This document shows, in pieces, positions 1-10,745 of a stretch of 64,000 nt of DNA. The stretch lies in assembly GCA_963971575.1 (NCBI GenBank), contig OZ020611.1, positions 27,697,279-27,761,278 of the forward strand. The letters are read 5' to 3'. Position numbers and translations under genes: made by a program. Each line of letters begins with the position of its first letter. Positions within the stretch are counted from its first letter, which is position 1. Under the pieces are notes generated by a model. The model saw nothing but the letters and a program-made list of their open reading frames with translations, had not been told where the DNA came from and ran no database searches. Source of the DNA: Liopterus haemorrhoidalis (taxonomy: Eukaryota; Arthropoda; Insecta; Coleoptera; Dytiscidae).

Positions 1-404
1 GCAAGTAAATAAATCTTTTTAAATGTTTGACTAAATTTGCTTTTAATTATCGACCGAAACCCAAGAAAATACCTATATATTTATCTATAAAATACGGTCA
101 AGAATTTTTTTATTCAATTTATTATTAAACTTTATCTGTTACTTTGGTATAATTCATAGATAATCTTACTACACAATAACATAAGATTAAAACATTTATA
201 ATTATTCTAAATATATAAAATTAATGATTTAAAATAGTACTGTAATTGGCCATATATCCCATATCGATGGGATTTATGCCCCATATGGTGGTATTTATGC
301 CTCACTAAAATAATACATTTGATTTTGACCAACAATTTTAATATTTTTTTAAAATAACAATTAAAAATTACAATTTAATCAAAATTACAATTTATTATTT
401 TTTT
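1..404. other. A+T-rich sequence, no gene seen
   Basis: Low-complexity A+T-rich DNA. I see no coding frame with family resemblance and no clear repeat boundary. A phrase reading CATATATCCCA near 250 recurs near 903, hinting at an old dispersed repeat, but it is too degraded to name. Confidence 0.5.
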
Positions 405-812
405 TTACCGACTGCCAACATATATACGGAGTGGTCATACCGATTTTGACTTTTTTAGCATGATGTCTGTTGGTCTGTGTGTCTGTCGGTCCATGGAGAT
501 GTGTAGAGCAATTTTGGCCAAACAGATTTTTATGAAACTTCATATTTAAGTTTTTGACATCAATGGCACTAGTTGTTTAACTTTTGGTACAAATCGGTCA
601 ACTATAAATGTAAGTTTACTCGTGTCGGTTTTAAGATTTTTGCGAATATTCAACCTTACACCGCAAGGTAGAAAGGCTTCAGGATTAAGTAAGTAAGTAA
701 GTAATAATTAACAACTTTTATTTGAAACATTTTTTGATAGGACTTAATAAATTTTTAAAACTTTTCATATTTTTGCGATATTTTTTCCAAGTATCTATTT
801 TGGCATATATGT
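405..812 (+). repeat. Family A element (HINE-like), old degraded copy
   Basis: Begins TTTTTTACCGACTGCCAACA, followed by the shared block with a short GTCTGTTGGTCTGTGTGTC microsatellite, the 'agagcaattttggc' block and the 'cttttatttgaaacattttttgatag' block seen in better copies at 4183 and 34186. The 3' hairpin end is missing or unrecognisable. A 53-bp retrotransposon tail is inserted at 650-702, so this copy is older than that insertion. Confidence 0.7.
650..702 (+). mobile_element. 3' tail of a non-LTR retrotransposon inserted in family A
   Basis: The sequence 'ttacaccgcaaggtagaaaggctt', then GGATTAAG, then a (TAAG)n run matches the 3' end of the reverse-transcriptase relic at 60460-61040 almost base for base. 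Family A sequence continues on both sides. This is what a severely 5'-truncated target-primed insertion leaves behind. Confidence 0.75.
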
Positions 813-1690
813 TGTTGCGTGTCCTTGGGAAAATGTTAGTATAAGATTATATATATATTTATATATATATTATTATAAGATTATATATACAATGCCCGAG
901 CCATATATCCCACATTTATTGCGGCTTTATATCCTTTTTCTATGAGATAGATGCCCCATCTGTTTATTTCGAATGTATACAATATTGAGCATTATTTTCT
1001 ACTCTATAATGTGAGGTAAAGTGTCTTCTGATACCTAGTAATGAAACTAATTTTGTTAAAGTTATAGTTACGTCATAAAACCTTAAGACAAAATGTCGGA
1101 ATTATTGAAATACAACCACTCATATGAGCACTTACCTTTACAATTTAATTTTTCATAAACTATTAACATTGATGATAATTTAACACATTTATTTCAGAAG
1201 ACTGTGTTTCTCGTACAAACTGTCAGTACTGAAATGACAGACACGCACCATTATGGATATATGCGAAGTGGGACGTTTATCCCACTGGAGCATCTATACC
1301 AACTTTACCCTAGGTATATGAGTCAAAATCACTACGCTCTGTACTGAACAGAAGTATATTTGATAGTGATATGCTCTCCAAATATGTAATGAAATATATA
1401 ACATCGCCTTTAAAATATTGCTCTTACCTGTTCCCCTGATCAGTGCACGAACAAATTATCTACATTATTTTAGTACAGTATGAAAGGCTCCTAGTATTTA
1501 ATAAGAACAAAAAAAAGTATCGTGTCTATCTTTAATTTACGACCTTTTAACCCCTTCAGCAGTTCCAGTCTGTATTCTATATTTTTAATTCAATGTAGAG
1601 TATTAAATGAAAACTCTAATAACCGGGCGGAATAGGATTTTGAAATAAATGTTCAAAAAGATCAACAGCCAACAAATCCAGAGGAATCTT
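813..1690. other. A+T-rich spacer
   Basis: Contains a (TA)-rich run near 850-885. I see no coding remnant, RNA gene or bounded repeat. Confidence 0.5.
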
Positions 1691-2315
1691 TTGGGATCCC
1701 ATAACACCAACGATCAGATTTAAGTCACTGGATTTTGCAGACGATAAATCGGAGCTGTTGCATAAGCATGGAGACATGCAGCAAAAACTGAACGATCTCG
1801 CGGTAGAGAAACTTGGGTTAAAATGTAATAACTACAAGACGAAAGAAATGCGCATAAATACAGAAACCAATAAACCTCTCTTGATCGGTGATCATCAATT
1901 CGAGCATATAAATGTTTTCTAGTACTTGGGGAGTGTTGTGACTGTTGAAGGCGTAAGTAGATAAAGAAAGCAGAATTCCCAAAGCAAGAGGCGTCTTCAT
2001 CCACCATTGCCGTATACAGAATTCTGCGATCTATAGTACCCCCACGAAAAGTACCATCTTCAGGGCATGCGTAACGTCACTTCTTCTATACCATTGAGAG
2101 ACTTGGCTCGTTTAAGATGCTATCAAGAGAAAAACAATTTGTAAGTCGATATCTTTAAAATATCCTTCGCATTTACTGGCCATGTAGAATAATAAACGCA
2201 GAATTGGGCGAAAGAACTTGCCAAATAGACAAAAACTTGAAAAAGAAGAAAGTATGTTTGGTTTGGGCATACTTTTCGAAGAGCTTCTAGCGAGGTATGT
2301 CACTATACACTAGCA

Positions 2316-3305
2316 TAGTGTTTCTCAACCTTTTCTGGTCTGGGACCCCCCTAAATTATGTAAATATTGTCTGCGGCCCACCTATATTATGGTGTATCAA
2401 GATAATGGGAGCACGAGTTTTTTCGAAAAGGCGACGAGTGAGCAAGTTGGGAAAAAATTTGAACTAAAATTTATCCACAAAATTGAATGGTAATATTGAA
2501 ATTTTCCAGAATAAACCAGAAGTACAGGATATCAAGAACAATTTCGAATTTTTAAATGGGAACGTATGTCATATTGGATATCTTTGGATAGAGCTTTTCA
2601 ACAACTTTTACTTAAACATTTTTTTAATATCTTTTACGGTCGACAAAAAACTGTGATATTTTTAAATGACTTGAAAGAAAAGTATTTTTATTTACAAGTG
2701 TTCAAAGTGCCTTCCATTACAATTTAAACACATTCACATCCTTACTCTTGAGTTATCTGTAGCTGGGGGACCAATTAAAAAATACATAATAAAAAATATT
2801 GCACTTTCAAGTCGTACCTACTTCAAAGTACAACTTGAAAATACTTGAAGTACCTCCAACGCGAACGATTGTCAGAGAAACCCATCAACCGACGCATACA
2901 ATTTATTTGACTTTGATATAGTCTACTTATAGTCTGTTTCTTTGGTTAAAGCGGAACTAGATTTTCAAATCTAGTAATATTTATCGATAGGATGAAGCTT
3001 TTGATCATTTTGTTTAGTAAAAGTCCATTTACTCATTATAAAGTTAGCTAGTAACAATTTAAACTTTTGAAATAGACTGTAGTTTAAATTAATTGTCAAA
3101 ATTAGTATACATATTATGTATAAAAATAAATAGAATATTTATTTTATTTATGTTATGAAAGGAATAGTTTTATTAATATAAATATAAGATACTCGTATTT
3201 ATAAATATGAATAAAATTTATATCTTGCATGATTGAGTGCATTTTTATTATATTTTCATGTTTCGATCTTGTATAACTTCGCGGCCCCCCGGTTGAGAAA
3301 CGCTG
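2316..3305 (+). mobile_element. Non-autonomous hAT element (family hAT-1), 990 bp
   Basis: Terminal inverted repeats read TAGTGTTTCTCAACC on the left and GGTTGAGAAACGCTG on the right. An exact 8-bp duplication, CACTAGCA, flanks it at 2308-2315 and 3306-3313, as expected for hAT. A second copy in opposite orientation lies at 19054-19826. Internal blocks are shared, such as 'gaggtacttcaagta' (reverse) and 'gagcaagttgggaaaaaat'. No transposase domain is readable, so it must have moved using a partner in trans. Confidence 0.88.
2930..3081 (+). mobile_element. Tc1-like MITE (family D) nested in hAT-1
   Basis: Starts TAGTCTGTTTC...GCGGAACTA and ends TAGACTG followed by TA. The hAT-1 copy at 19054 lacks this block, and its sequence is continuous across the corresponding TA, so this is an insertion. 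The interior matches the D copy at 49851 (GCTTTTGATCATTTTGTT). Confidence 0.65.
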
Positions 3306-3559
3306 CACTAGCATACAACCAATAGGGCAGTAGGACAAGAAGACGACCCAAGAACACCTGGCGTCGGTCAACACTGTCAGAGACTGATACATGGAGCTCT
3401 CAAAATCAAGACAAAAGACTACAATAACATCACTGATTTGAAGCCAGTGGCAGATAGAATACTTAGATGGAAACATTTTATTGACAACTTATGCTGTTTT
3501 TTGAGGCAGATTCTGGCAGTATGCTAGCAGCTTTCACTTACTAACTACCTACGTTTGCC

Positions 3560-4130
3560 ATTCTTAGGTGCTTTTCTCACACCTCAAGTTGTTCACGTGC
3601 ATTTTTCATTTCACTGCTGGTTCCTTTATTCCTCTAAGAGACCTCTGGGGGATACCCTTTGGTCATTTTTATTTCTAAATAATTTCAACATGTCTGTACC
3701 ATCTTAGAGCCTTATTATACAACCTTTTTAAATTGTAGAAATAACTTCAATTTCATTCTATATTCTCTAGGTCCGAACCCTATCTTTTCTGGTGTACTGC
3801 AATATTCTAAGTCTAACTGGTCAGTTCTTATTTTGTTTCTTAGTTTTTCTGTAATAGGTGAGGTCTCTTCTCAATGTTGTGAGCGTTTCTACGAAGGCGC
3901 GAAAAAATCCCAATTTCTTTTTCTTTTGTTATATTCTTATTCCATGAATTGCTCGAGTTGTCTTTTTCCCTGATGTTATCATCTTTAACTGCATCTACTT
4001 GGAATTTGATATTGTTCTCAGGTATCGAAAAGCTGTGAATGCTTTAACTGTTTTGTCCTTAATTTTTAAATCCTTTGATTGCCCATATGAAAAACACATG
4101 TATTCTGTCTTTTGGAAATTGATGTAAGTA
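3560..4130 (-). pseudogene. Non-LTR reverse transcriptase relic, minus strand
   Basis: Read on the minus strand from about 4125, the translation begins INFQKTEYMCFSYG, continues DLKIKDKTVKAFTAFRYL, then reaches a stop. In jockey/R1-type reverse transcriptases, the segment after the FADD box typically runs 'NxxKTEYM...FKYLG', so this is probably the palm-to-thumb region. Downstream, KKTTRAIHGIRI and LRRDLTY-like stretches fit the following connection region but carry stops. There is no FADD box on this side, so the copy is truncated. It is a different copy from the plus-strand relic just upstream. Confidence 0.5.
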
Positions 4131-4182
4131 AAAACTCATGATACACTGACATGTGTGAAAATCACAGTACCCATTATTTATT

Positions 4183-4822
4183 TTTACCGACCGTCAACAT
4201 ATATAAGGGAGGTATTATGATCATACCAATTTTGACGTTTCGAGATTTCGATAGATCTCCACGAATTGAGGTCCCTACATAACGTTTTGACTATTTTTAG
4301 CATGATGTCTGTCGGTCTGTCTGTCCGTCCGTCTGTCTGTCCGTTTGTCCGTCTGTCTGTGTACACGTGCAGAGCAAATTCGGCTGAAAGGATTTTTATG
4401 AAAATTCATATTTAAGCTTCTGCCATCAATGGCACAAGTTGATCAACTTTTGGTAAAAATCGGTTGACTAAAAATGGGAGTTTACTCGTGTCGATTTTAA
4501 GATTTTTGTGAATATTTCACAACAGAAAAATATCTCGAAAAAATTTATTAAACAAAAGTTGCTATAAAAGCAATATCTAATAACTTTTATTTGAGACGTT
4601 TTTTGATAAAACGAAAAATTTTGAATAATTTCTGTAAAGTTTTTCGAAATTTTTTCCAAGTCTCAATTTTTTCATATGTATATGTAACGTTTCCATGGTC
4701 ATGATAAATAATATCTCTGTTAGAAAATATTAGGTCAAGTTATTTCTACTCTGCTGCTAGAATGTAATTTATATAAGTACTTTATGATGGCGGTCAGTCC
4801 TGTGGTGGCCACAGCTGATTTT
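4183..4822 (+). repeat. Family A element, near full length
   Basis: One of the best copies of family A. It starts TTTTACCGACCGTCAACATA. It carries a GTCT/GTCC microsatellite at 4309-4360 and ends GGCGGTCAGTCC, then the palindrome CTGTGGTGGCCACAG, then CTGATTTTT. The 5' ACCGACCG is an inverted match of the 3' CGGTCAGT. No protein is encoded. It directly abuts the B copy that starts at 4823. Confidence 0.85.
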
Positions 4823-4870
4823 TAGGGTTTTGTAGGTATGACCAAAAAACCCTTATACCGTCATTTTGTC

Positions 4871-4948
<78 letters not shown>

Positions 4949-5428
4949 TCGGTAAAAATTGTAGCCAAACGGCTAAACCTAGAGAGTTGAAATTTAGCAT
5001 GCTTATACAACTCTTTGACCTACACATAGGAAAAATACTAAAACATCTAAAAAACATATCCCCCTAAAAATATAAACAAAAATGTGCTCATCAAAAAAAT
5101 ATATATTTTTTTAAAATTCTGAGTAGGGTATCAAATGAAAGCCCTTAGTACGTGGATTAACGATCAAAATTTTATTTTTGCAAAATAAATTATTTTGATG
5201 CGATTTTTGCCAAAATTGTGCAAAAAAATTTTTGTCCCACACCCTGTAGCCCAGATGGTTTAAACTAAAAATCTGAAAAAATTCAAAGTAATGTACATTG
5301 GTGTGAACCGGAATAGTACAACAGAAATTTTTGATCAGATTATGTTTTCGGAAAATAACGCATTTTTTGTGTTTTTAACTAAAATATGTTAAATATTTCA
5401 TTCGCTATGTAACACTTCAGATAAGAAA

Positions 5429-5510
5429 CTCTGGTAGCTCAGTTGGTTTCGTGATGCACTTTGTAAATTGCAGTGCGAACGTTGCAGAGTTCGAATCCTG
5501 TTACTTTTAT
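5429..5510 (+). other. tRNA-like module, type I, inside B1
   Basis: Contains a near-perfect pol III A box (TGGTAGCTCAGTTGG) and a B box (AGTTCGAATCC) about 50 bp apart, as in a tRNA gene. Acceptor and anticodon stems do not form a convincing functional tRNA. B8 at 46092 carries a related module in the same place. Confidence 0.65.
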
Positions 5511-5765
5511 TTTTTTCTGTTTTGTTTTTGCATTTCTATTTTGTTTAAATTATTTTTTCAAAATTCTAGTTATATTTTGGTAAATGTTGCATTTATTTTT
5601 TAAAAGCGTAAATTTAATAACCAGTGGGAAGTGTTGAAATTATAATTTAATTCTGTTTGACGAAATCAGAGGGCGGGACTTATGATATAAGCAACCAATG
5701 GAAGCCATAGGCGCAATTTTAAAAAACTTACTGAACCTTGCTGTATAAATAAAATACTGTACATA

Positions 5766-5927
5766 CAGTCTGTTCCAAACGGTTAAGCGGAACTAAATGG
5801 GAATTTAGTTCTTTTAGGTTGTCACGAGAAGGGACCTTGCTTGGGTTATTTCATTTTTCATGTTGGGATGTCAAAATTTAAAATTCCAACAATGAAACCA
5901 TGGAAACGAATGACATATGTCAAAATA
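5766..5927 (+). mobile_element. Truncated family D (Tc1-like) MITE
   Basis: CAGTCTGTTCCAAACGGTTA followed by AGCGGAACTAAATGGGAATT matches the reverse complement of the right half of the complete D copy at 43486-43896, through 'acatatgtca'. The second terminus is absent. It interrupts the B1 sequence 'aaatactgca(c)at'. Confidence 0.75.
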
Positions 5928-6098
5928 CTGCATATATTTAGAAACTTAAATAATGGTATTAGGCATTCGAATTAAAATTCATAAAAAAATATTTTGACAT
6001 AAAATTTGTTTTGGCATCCCAAATAATCATCATTCAGTTACTAAATACCTGCAAAACCCAGAAATGTGTGAAGATTCACACTTCACATAAATTTTTTC

Positions 6099-6451
6099 TT
6101 TTTGGCTTAGTTATAAACTATACCCAGCTTTGATATAAAAAATGTTCAGCTAATTAACCAGCCAACTACCTGTCATTTATAAAAAGAAAGGTAAAGTTGT
6201 AGAAAAAGTATCTTCAGTCCAACCCTGCCGAAGAAATGGCAAACAGCAATTAAAATTAATTTTTAATTAAAAATATAATTCGCTTCTTTGTGGTATACCG
6301 CTACCACACTTTTCTCTTTTGACGATAATGTTATTTTACATCAAGTTTAACGTTTCCGTTTACTTTTACACACATATAAAGTTAACTATCCTCATGTTAA
6401 ATGAACATTTATTAGTTGGGTAAGTTAGAACGGGTTAAGTTGCTTGAAAAA
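6099..6451. other. Spacer, nothing recognised
   Basis: A+T-rich sequence with no supported gene or bounded repeat. Confidence 0.5.
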
Positions 6452-6500
6452 TTGGTGTGAAGTGTAAATTTTCATACGTTTCAGGCGTTATGTAAATAAT
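6452..6500 (-). repeat. Family B 3'-end fragment
   Basis: GGTGTGAAGTGTAAATTTTC followed by ATACGTTTCAGGCGTTATGT is a mutated inverse of the B 3' end (hairpin plus CTGCAAAACCC). Confidence 0.5.
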
Positions 6501-6703
6501 AGTGGAAAGGTTGTACGGGTATCGGACATAAATAAAAACAACTATCATGTTGATGGTTCCGTAGAATGAATCGATGTGGAGATCATTCGTGCTGACAAAA
6601 TGCAGACAAAATAAGCTCTGATGAATAAATAAACTATTCCGAAACTGGTCAGCTGTAGATAGTTGTTTTTATTTATGTCCGATACCCGTACAACCTTTCC
6701 ACT
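6501..6703. repeat. Inverted repeat with perfect 46-bp arms
   Basis: The 46 bases at 6501-6546, starting AGTGGAAAGGTTGTACGGGT, recur as an exact reverse complement at 6658-6703, ending CCCGTACAACCTTTCCACT. The spacer is 111 bp. Perfect arms indicate a recent origin or ongoing homogenisation. It may be an unrecognised MITE or a fold-back. Confidence 0.85.
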
Positions 6704-6865
6704 TCTATTCATTACGGACACGACCATCTCCACATATGTAAATAATAACATCTTTGGATTAATCTTGAATTTGTTGAAACGATCTATATCTTTCGAAAAT
6801 ACTAAATTTTTTTTAGATCAATCCCTGGGAACAATACAATGGGTGACAATAATTTTTGGAATGTA

Positions 6866-7735
6866 CGAGGGGCAATCAAATAGAAACGAGCCTTTTATTT
6901 TAACAATTTTTTTTACAAGAAATATTCATACATTACTACAAATTATTTTTCCACATAGTCTACTCCTTTTAGGATGCATTTTCCCCAACGTTTGGGCAGT
7001 TTCTTTATCCCGTTTTCGTAGAATGAAATTAGGTGGGTATCTAACCAGTTGTGCACAAACGTTTTCACTTGATCATTGTTTTCAAATCGCTCGCCTTCAA
7101 GTGCTCCTTTGGGGGGCCCAAAGATGTGGTAATCGCATAGCCATAAGTCTGGACTATAAAGTGGATGTTCATGCATTTGCCAGTGCATATCCACCAGTTT
7201 ATGTTGCGTTAGATCTGCTATGTGGAACCTGGCGTTGTTGTGAAGGATCATCACTCAACAGCTTTGAACCCAACGTGATGAGATTTTTTGAAGCCCAAGT
7301 GCTTTCGGAAGATTGATCGGACACTTCCATTGCTGACACCAAGTTCCTCCGAAATTTTAAGCACTGTTAATCGTCGATCCCGTTCCATTAACTCACAAGC
7401 ACGAGCAATGTTCACGGCATTGCTGGAACTCGTTGTACCAAACTTTCACCCTTGACCATGAAAGGGTATCTTGCCCGAACTGGAACTGCGGTGAATTTCG
7501 GCTGGTTTCACGTTTTCACGGGTTAGAAACTTTATAATAATGTGTTGCGCAACAAAGACTGGCACATTCTTCACATTCCTCGCAAGGGCTACTAAATATG
7601 ACATTAAATAAACCGATTGGGCTGGTTTTTTCTCTCTACGAATCCCTACCTGAGGACCCCAACCGCCAGAGCACACATTGTTGACTTTCCCGCCGCTCAG
7701 CCGAGAAAGGCTCGTTTATATTTGATTGACCCTCG
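6866..7735 (-). mobile_element. Internally deleted mariner (M1), 870 bp
   Basis: The termini are near-identical inverted repeats: CGAGGGGCAATCAAATAGAA on the left and, read from the right, CGAGGGTCAATCAAATATAA. Each is flanked by TA at 6864-6865 and 7736-7737. Mariners are normally about 1.3 kb, so roughly a third is missing. The transposase relic is on the minus strand. Confidence 0.9.
6943..7676 (-). pseudogene. Mariner transposase relic (M1)
   Basis: Cut-and-paste transposase relic. The N-terminal DNA-binding region is read at about 7676-7446 (FLTRENVKPAEIHR, the first helix-turn-helix of mariners). The C-terminal catalytic half is read at 7254-6943: MMILHNNARFHIADLTQHK, then HPLYSPDLWLCDYHIFG, and finally GIKKLPKRWGKCILKGVDY. 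The second catalytic Asp, normally in HDNARPH, is Asn here. The third Asp is kept in CDYHIF. The region with the first catalytic Asp is deleted, and the two halves are out of frame, so it is inactive. Confidence 0.85.
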
Positions 7736-7737
7736 TA

Positions 7738-8630
7738 TGTATAATTACCCTGTATAGGTAAATATTTTTCGAGTAAGGTTTTTTTCGAAATATCAGTAGT
7801 TTTCTAATATGTAGGTCAAGGTATATGCATGGATAGACAATGAATTTTTAGCTATCCTTCCCATATGTTCTTTACTATTATATCGTCATCACATATTCTA
7901 TCATACTTTATTTTATCTCTTATATCATCAACAGTTTTATGAACAGTTTATTTCACGTAATCCAACCTACATTAAACAATTTTAAAATTATGAATTATTA
8001 AATTTTTACTGTTCTTTGTTATAAATTTTAAAGCAAATGTTTGATATGTTATATGCCTCTAAAATAGTATTATGTTCAAAGCTAAATTTATAAGTCTATA
8101 AATGAAATAAAATATCTTATAGGTTTCAAACGTAGTGATCAAGTATGGTTTTATTATAGGTAATGAATGTTAGTACTTATTTATAGTTCAGTAGCACCAG
8201 TGAGTAATTTTACGATATACTTCGTAAAATTTATTTAAGAAATAAAGATTAAGAATGACTGGTGACTAACGCTGTATGGTACCACAACAATACGAGATTT
8301 GCACAAAAAGTACCTGGACGAACGTCATAAACCTTTATAAATAAATTATTATTATAAAATTAAACGGTCCCCTTCGGAAAACAATCTTGGAGGTTACATG
8401 ACAATACATAAGCTCACGCTTACCATTTGGTTTGACAGTTTATGGCGAACAAAAATATCACCCTCATTACTCAGCCACCTGACTTAGACCGGCATGACGT
8501 TTTCCTTGAATTCAAAATTGATCAGTTGAAAGTATGAATATGAGGATGGTAAGGATATTGAGACGAGAAATATTTCAATGATAATGGGTGCAGTTACATT
8601 AAGTTAAGCCACCTACCAACGCAACTATTT
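7738..8630. other. Spacer, nothing recognised
   Basis: About 890 bp of A+T-rich sequence. No coding remnant, RNA gene or repeat end could be supported. Confidence 0.45.
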
Positions 8631-10345
8631 CCACGCTTGCCGATAATTCTAAAATTTTTGCCCAAACTTCAAAATGGACCCAGTTTTATTGATACACGAA
8701 CAAAAATACATATATATATATATATATACAAATTTTCAATAAAAACGGAGACAAAATATTTTTGCTTAAAAATCACGATATTTTTAAGGTCTACCCCTAA
8801 CGTTTTTTATCGATTTTTAGCCATTTTCAAAGGTTTTGGATTACTGCCCATACAAAACTTAATAATTGGTTTATTGAAGCCCATTTTTTTTTTTAGACTA
8901 AAGAATGTAGGAGAAATTTAAAAATTCAAATCGCATATTTCTATCTGTAACTATTTTTACCGACCGCCAACATATATAAGAGAGGTATTGTGATCATACC
9001 GATTTTGACATATCGAGATTTCGATGGATCTCCACGAATTGAGTTTTGACTATTTTTAGCATGATGTCTGTCGGTCTGTCTGTCCGTCCGTCCGTCCATC
9101 CGTCCGTCTGTCAGTCTGTGTACACGTGCAGAGCAAATTCGGCTAAGCAGATTTTTATGAAAATTCATGTTTAAGCTTCTGCCATCAATGGCACGAGTTG
9201 ATCAACTTTTGGTAAAAATCGATCGACTAGAAATGGGAGTTTACTCGTGTCGATTTTAAGATTTTTGCGAATATTTAGCAACAGAAAAATATATCGAAAA
9301 AATTTATTTAACAAAAGTTAAGTCTCAATTTTTTCATACTTACATGTAAGTTTCCATGGTCATGATTAATAATATCTTTGTTAGAAAATATTCGGCCAAG
9401 TTATTTCTACTCTGCTACTAGAATGTATTTTATACAAGTACTTTATGATGGCGGTCGGTCCTGTGGGGGCCACAGCTGATTTTTTAGTTTGGATTTATGA
9501 AAATTTTCAAAAAATTAAAATAAAAAAAATTAAAATTTTCAATACATTTTTTTGTTTCAAAATATGGTTATAAATTAATGCAAATTTGCAACCGCAGGTC
9601 TTTATCTCATTCATTTTCACACTAAATTAAAATTTGTCATTATTTTTATATACGCAAAACGCTTCAATACGCAAAGGCTTCAGATTTTTTCTAGACTAAA
9701 TAACTACCAGGGATCCAAAAATTCTAACCTCAGATCGTTTTCTCTAACCGTTTTTGAGTTGATTTTTTTTAATTAACATTTTTTTCAAATAGTGTAAATA
9801 ATACCATTCAATTTTTTTTTTTTGTAATCTTTAAACGCATCAAACTATTAAAGCCCTAGATTTTTAGAATAGACTAAATATACTATGGATAATCCAAAAA
9901 GTCTAATCGGAGGTTTTTTAATTCACAATTTTCACAATTAGTGTACATTATGCCATTAAAGTTAAATGATTAAAGTTCAAAATTTTTTCTAGACTAAATA
10001 AACAACGAAGAATCCAAAAGTTCTAACCGGATGTCGCCGTCCTTAATAGTTTTTGAGTTGTGCTTTTTTTAATTCACAATGTTCTCAAATAATGTAAACT
10101 ATGCTATTTAAAAAAAAAATCTCAAAACGCGTTAAACGAAGCTTTTATTTGTTTCTAGATTAAATAAACTACGAAGAATCCAAAAATTTTAACCGTAGGT
10201 CGTTATCTCTAACCGGTTTTGAATGTGTTTTTTTTTTAATTCACAAATTTCACAAATATTGTAAAATATGTCATTAAGAAAATTGTCGTAATATCAAAAT
10301 GCGTTAAACGATTAAAGCCTGAATTTTTTTCTAAACTAAATAAAC
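8631..10345 (+). repeat. Repeat field F1 with degenerate 120-180 bp tandem units
   Basis: The left part (8631-8952) shares 'caaacttcaaaatgg', 'ttttcaataaaa(a/t)cggagacaaaat' and 'ggattactgccc' with 40385-40652. The right part (9486-10345) has about four to five diverged tandem units, each with TTCTAGACTAAATAAACTAC, 'gaatccaaaa(a/g)ttctaacc', 'ctctaaccgtttttgagttg' and 'aattcacaattttcac'. CTAGACTAAA-type markers fall near 9691, 9870, 9990, 10155 and 10331. No coding potential. An A element is inserted at 8953. Confidence 0.7.
8953..9485 (+). repeat. Family A element in F1
   Basis: Starts TTTTTACCGACCGCCAACAT, has a GTCTGTCCGTCC microsatellite near 9064-9115 and ends GGCGGTCGGTCC, then CTGTGGGGGCCACAG, CTGATTTTTT. 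It is shorter than the 4183 copy through an internal deletion near 9320. It sits at the same point of repeat F as the B copy at 40653. Confidence 0.85.
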
Positions 10346-10379
10346 TCCAGAGAAACACAATTTTCCCAAAAAATAGAAA

Positions 10380-10740
10380 TTAAAAAAAAAAATCGAATCG
10401 AGGTTATGAGCAAAAAAAAAGATAATAAGGTGAAGATGAGGTGTGAAAGATGAAGAGCAAAAAATAAAACAAATAAAGGTGATGAACAAAAAGAAAAGAA
10501 ATTATCAAAAAAAAAAAAATATATATATATATATATATATCAACGTGTCGAGCAAAAAATATGAAAAGCTGATCGAGGTGTGTTGCAAAAAGAAGAAAAT
10601 TAACTCGTGGTAATGAGCAAAACAAAAAGTTGTATCTAGGCGTTGAGAAAAAAAGAAGAAAGGTGGATCGAGGTGATGAAAAAATGGAAAGTCGAATCGA
10701 GGCTATTAGCAAAAAAGGTTCAAATTTTAACAAGTGGTAC
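10380..10740 (+). repeat. Purine-rich degenerate tandem repeat
   Basis: Units built on 'gaatcgagg(t)tatgagcaaaaaa' recur about every 45-60 bp, with a (TA)n run at 10519-10540. The reverse strand gives a long Phe/Leu/Ser-rich open frame, an artefact of composition. Similar 'gtgatgagcaaaaa' phrases occur at 24645-24715. Confidence 0.55.
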
Positions 10741-10745
10741 GGAAG

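Larger units (their letters stand above)
1721..3475 (+). pseudogene. Non-LTR endonuclease/reverse transcriptase relic, split by a hAT
   Basis: Relic of the C-terminal half of a non-LTR retrotransposon reverse transcriptase, which would copy element RNA at a nicked chromosomal site. At 1735-1980 the + strand reads FADDKSELLHK, then MQQKLNDLAVEKLGLKCN, then NYKTKEMRI, a stop, and YLGSVVTVEG. FADD is the catalytic box and YLGS the thumb-region motif of CR1/RTE/jockey-like enzymes. Further downstream, stretches around 2130-2300 and 3314-3475 fit the trailing region, for example RPKNTWRR. Stops and frameshifts are frequent, so it is dead. The relic is interrupted at 2316-3305 by a hAT element with an exact 8-bp target duplication. 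The 5' limit is approximate. Confidence 0.7.
4823..6098 (+). repeat. Family B element (HINE-like), copy B1
   Basis: Starts TTAGGGTTTTGTAGGTATG, carries about 19 GTCT units at 4871-4947 and conserved non-coding blocks ('gatcagattatg', 'ccacaccctgtagccc'). A tRNA-like module lies at 5429-5510. The 3' end is ATACCTGCAAAACCC plus the hairpin GTGTGAAGATTCACAC, then CACATAAATTTTTT. The 5' AGGGTTTTGTAGGTAT and 3' ATACCTGCAAAACCC are inverted copies. A family D fragment is inserted at 5766-5927. Confidence 0.88.

Noticed and set aside
4794..5057. Open frames rich in QTDR or VCLS repeats over the GTCT tracts (also 21359-21577, 27504-27725, 34188-34467, 40646-40885)
   Set aside because: They are translations of the GTCT microsatellite within non-coding A and B elements. 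All frames are open there by composition.
5429..5510. Functional tRNA gene
   Set aside because: A and B boxes are good, but the acceptor and anticodon arms do not pair properly, and the sequence lies within a repeat slot that varies among copies.
6663..7316. 217-codon plus-strand open frame
   Set aside because: It runs antisense to mariner M1, whose minus-strand translation matches the transposase family. The plus-strand product has no resemblance to anything.
9690..10345. CRISPR-like or centromeric satellite array
   Set aside because: Units of 120-180 bp are degenerate and of unequal length, and only four to five are present. There are no short repeats with unique spacers.
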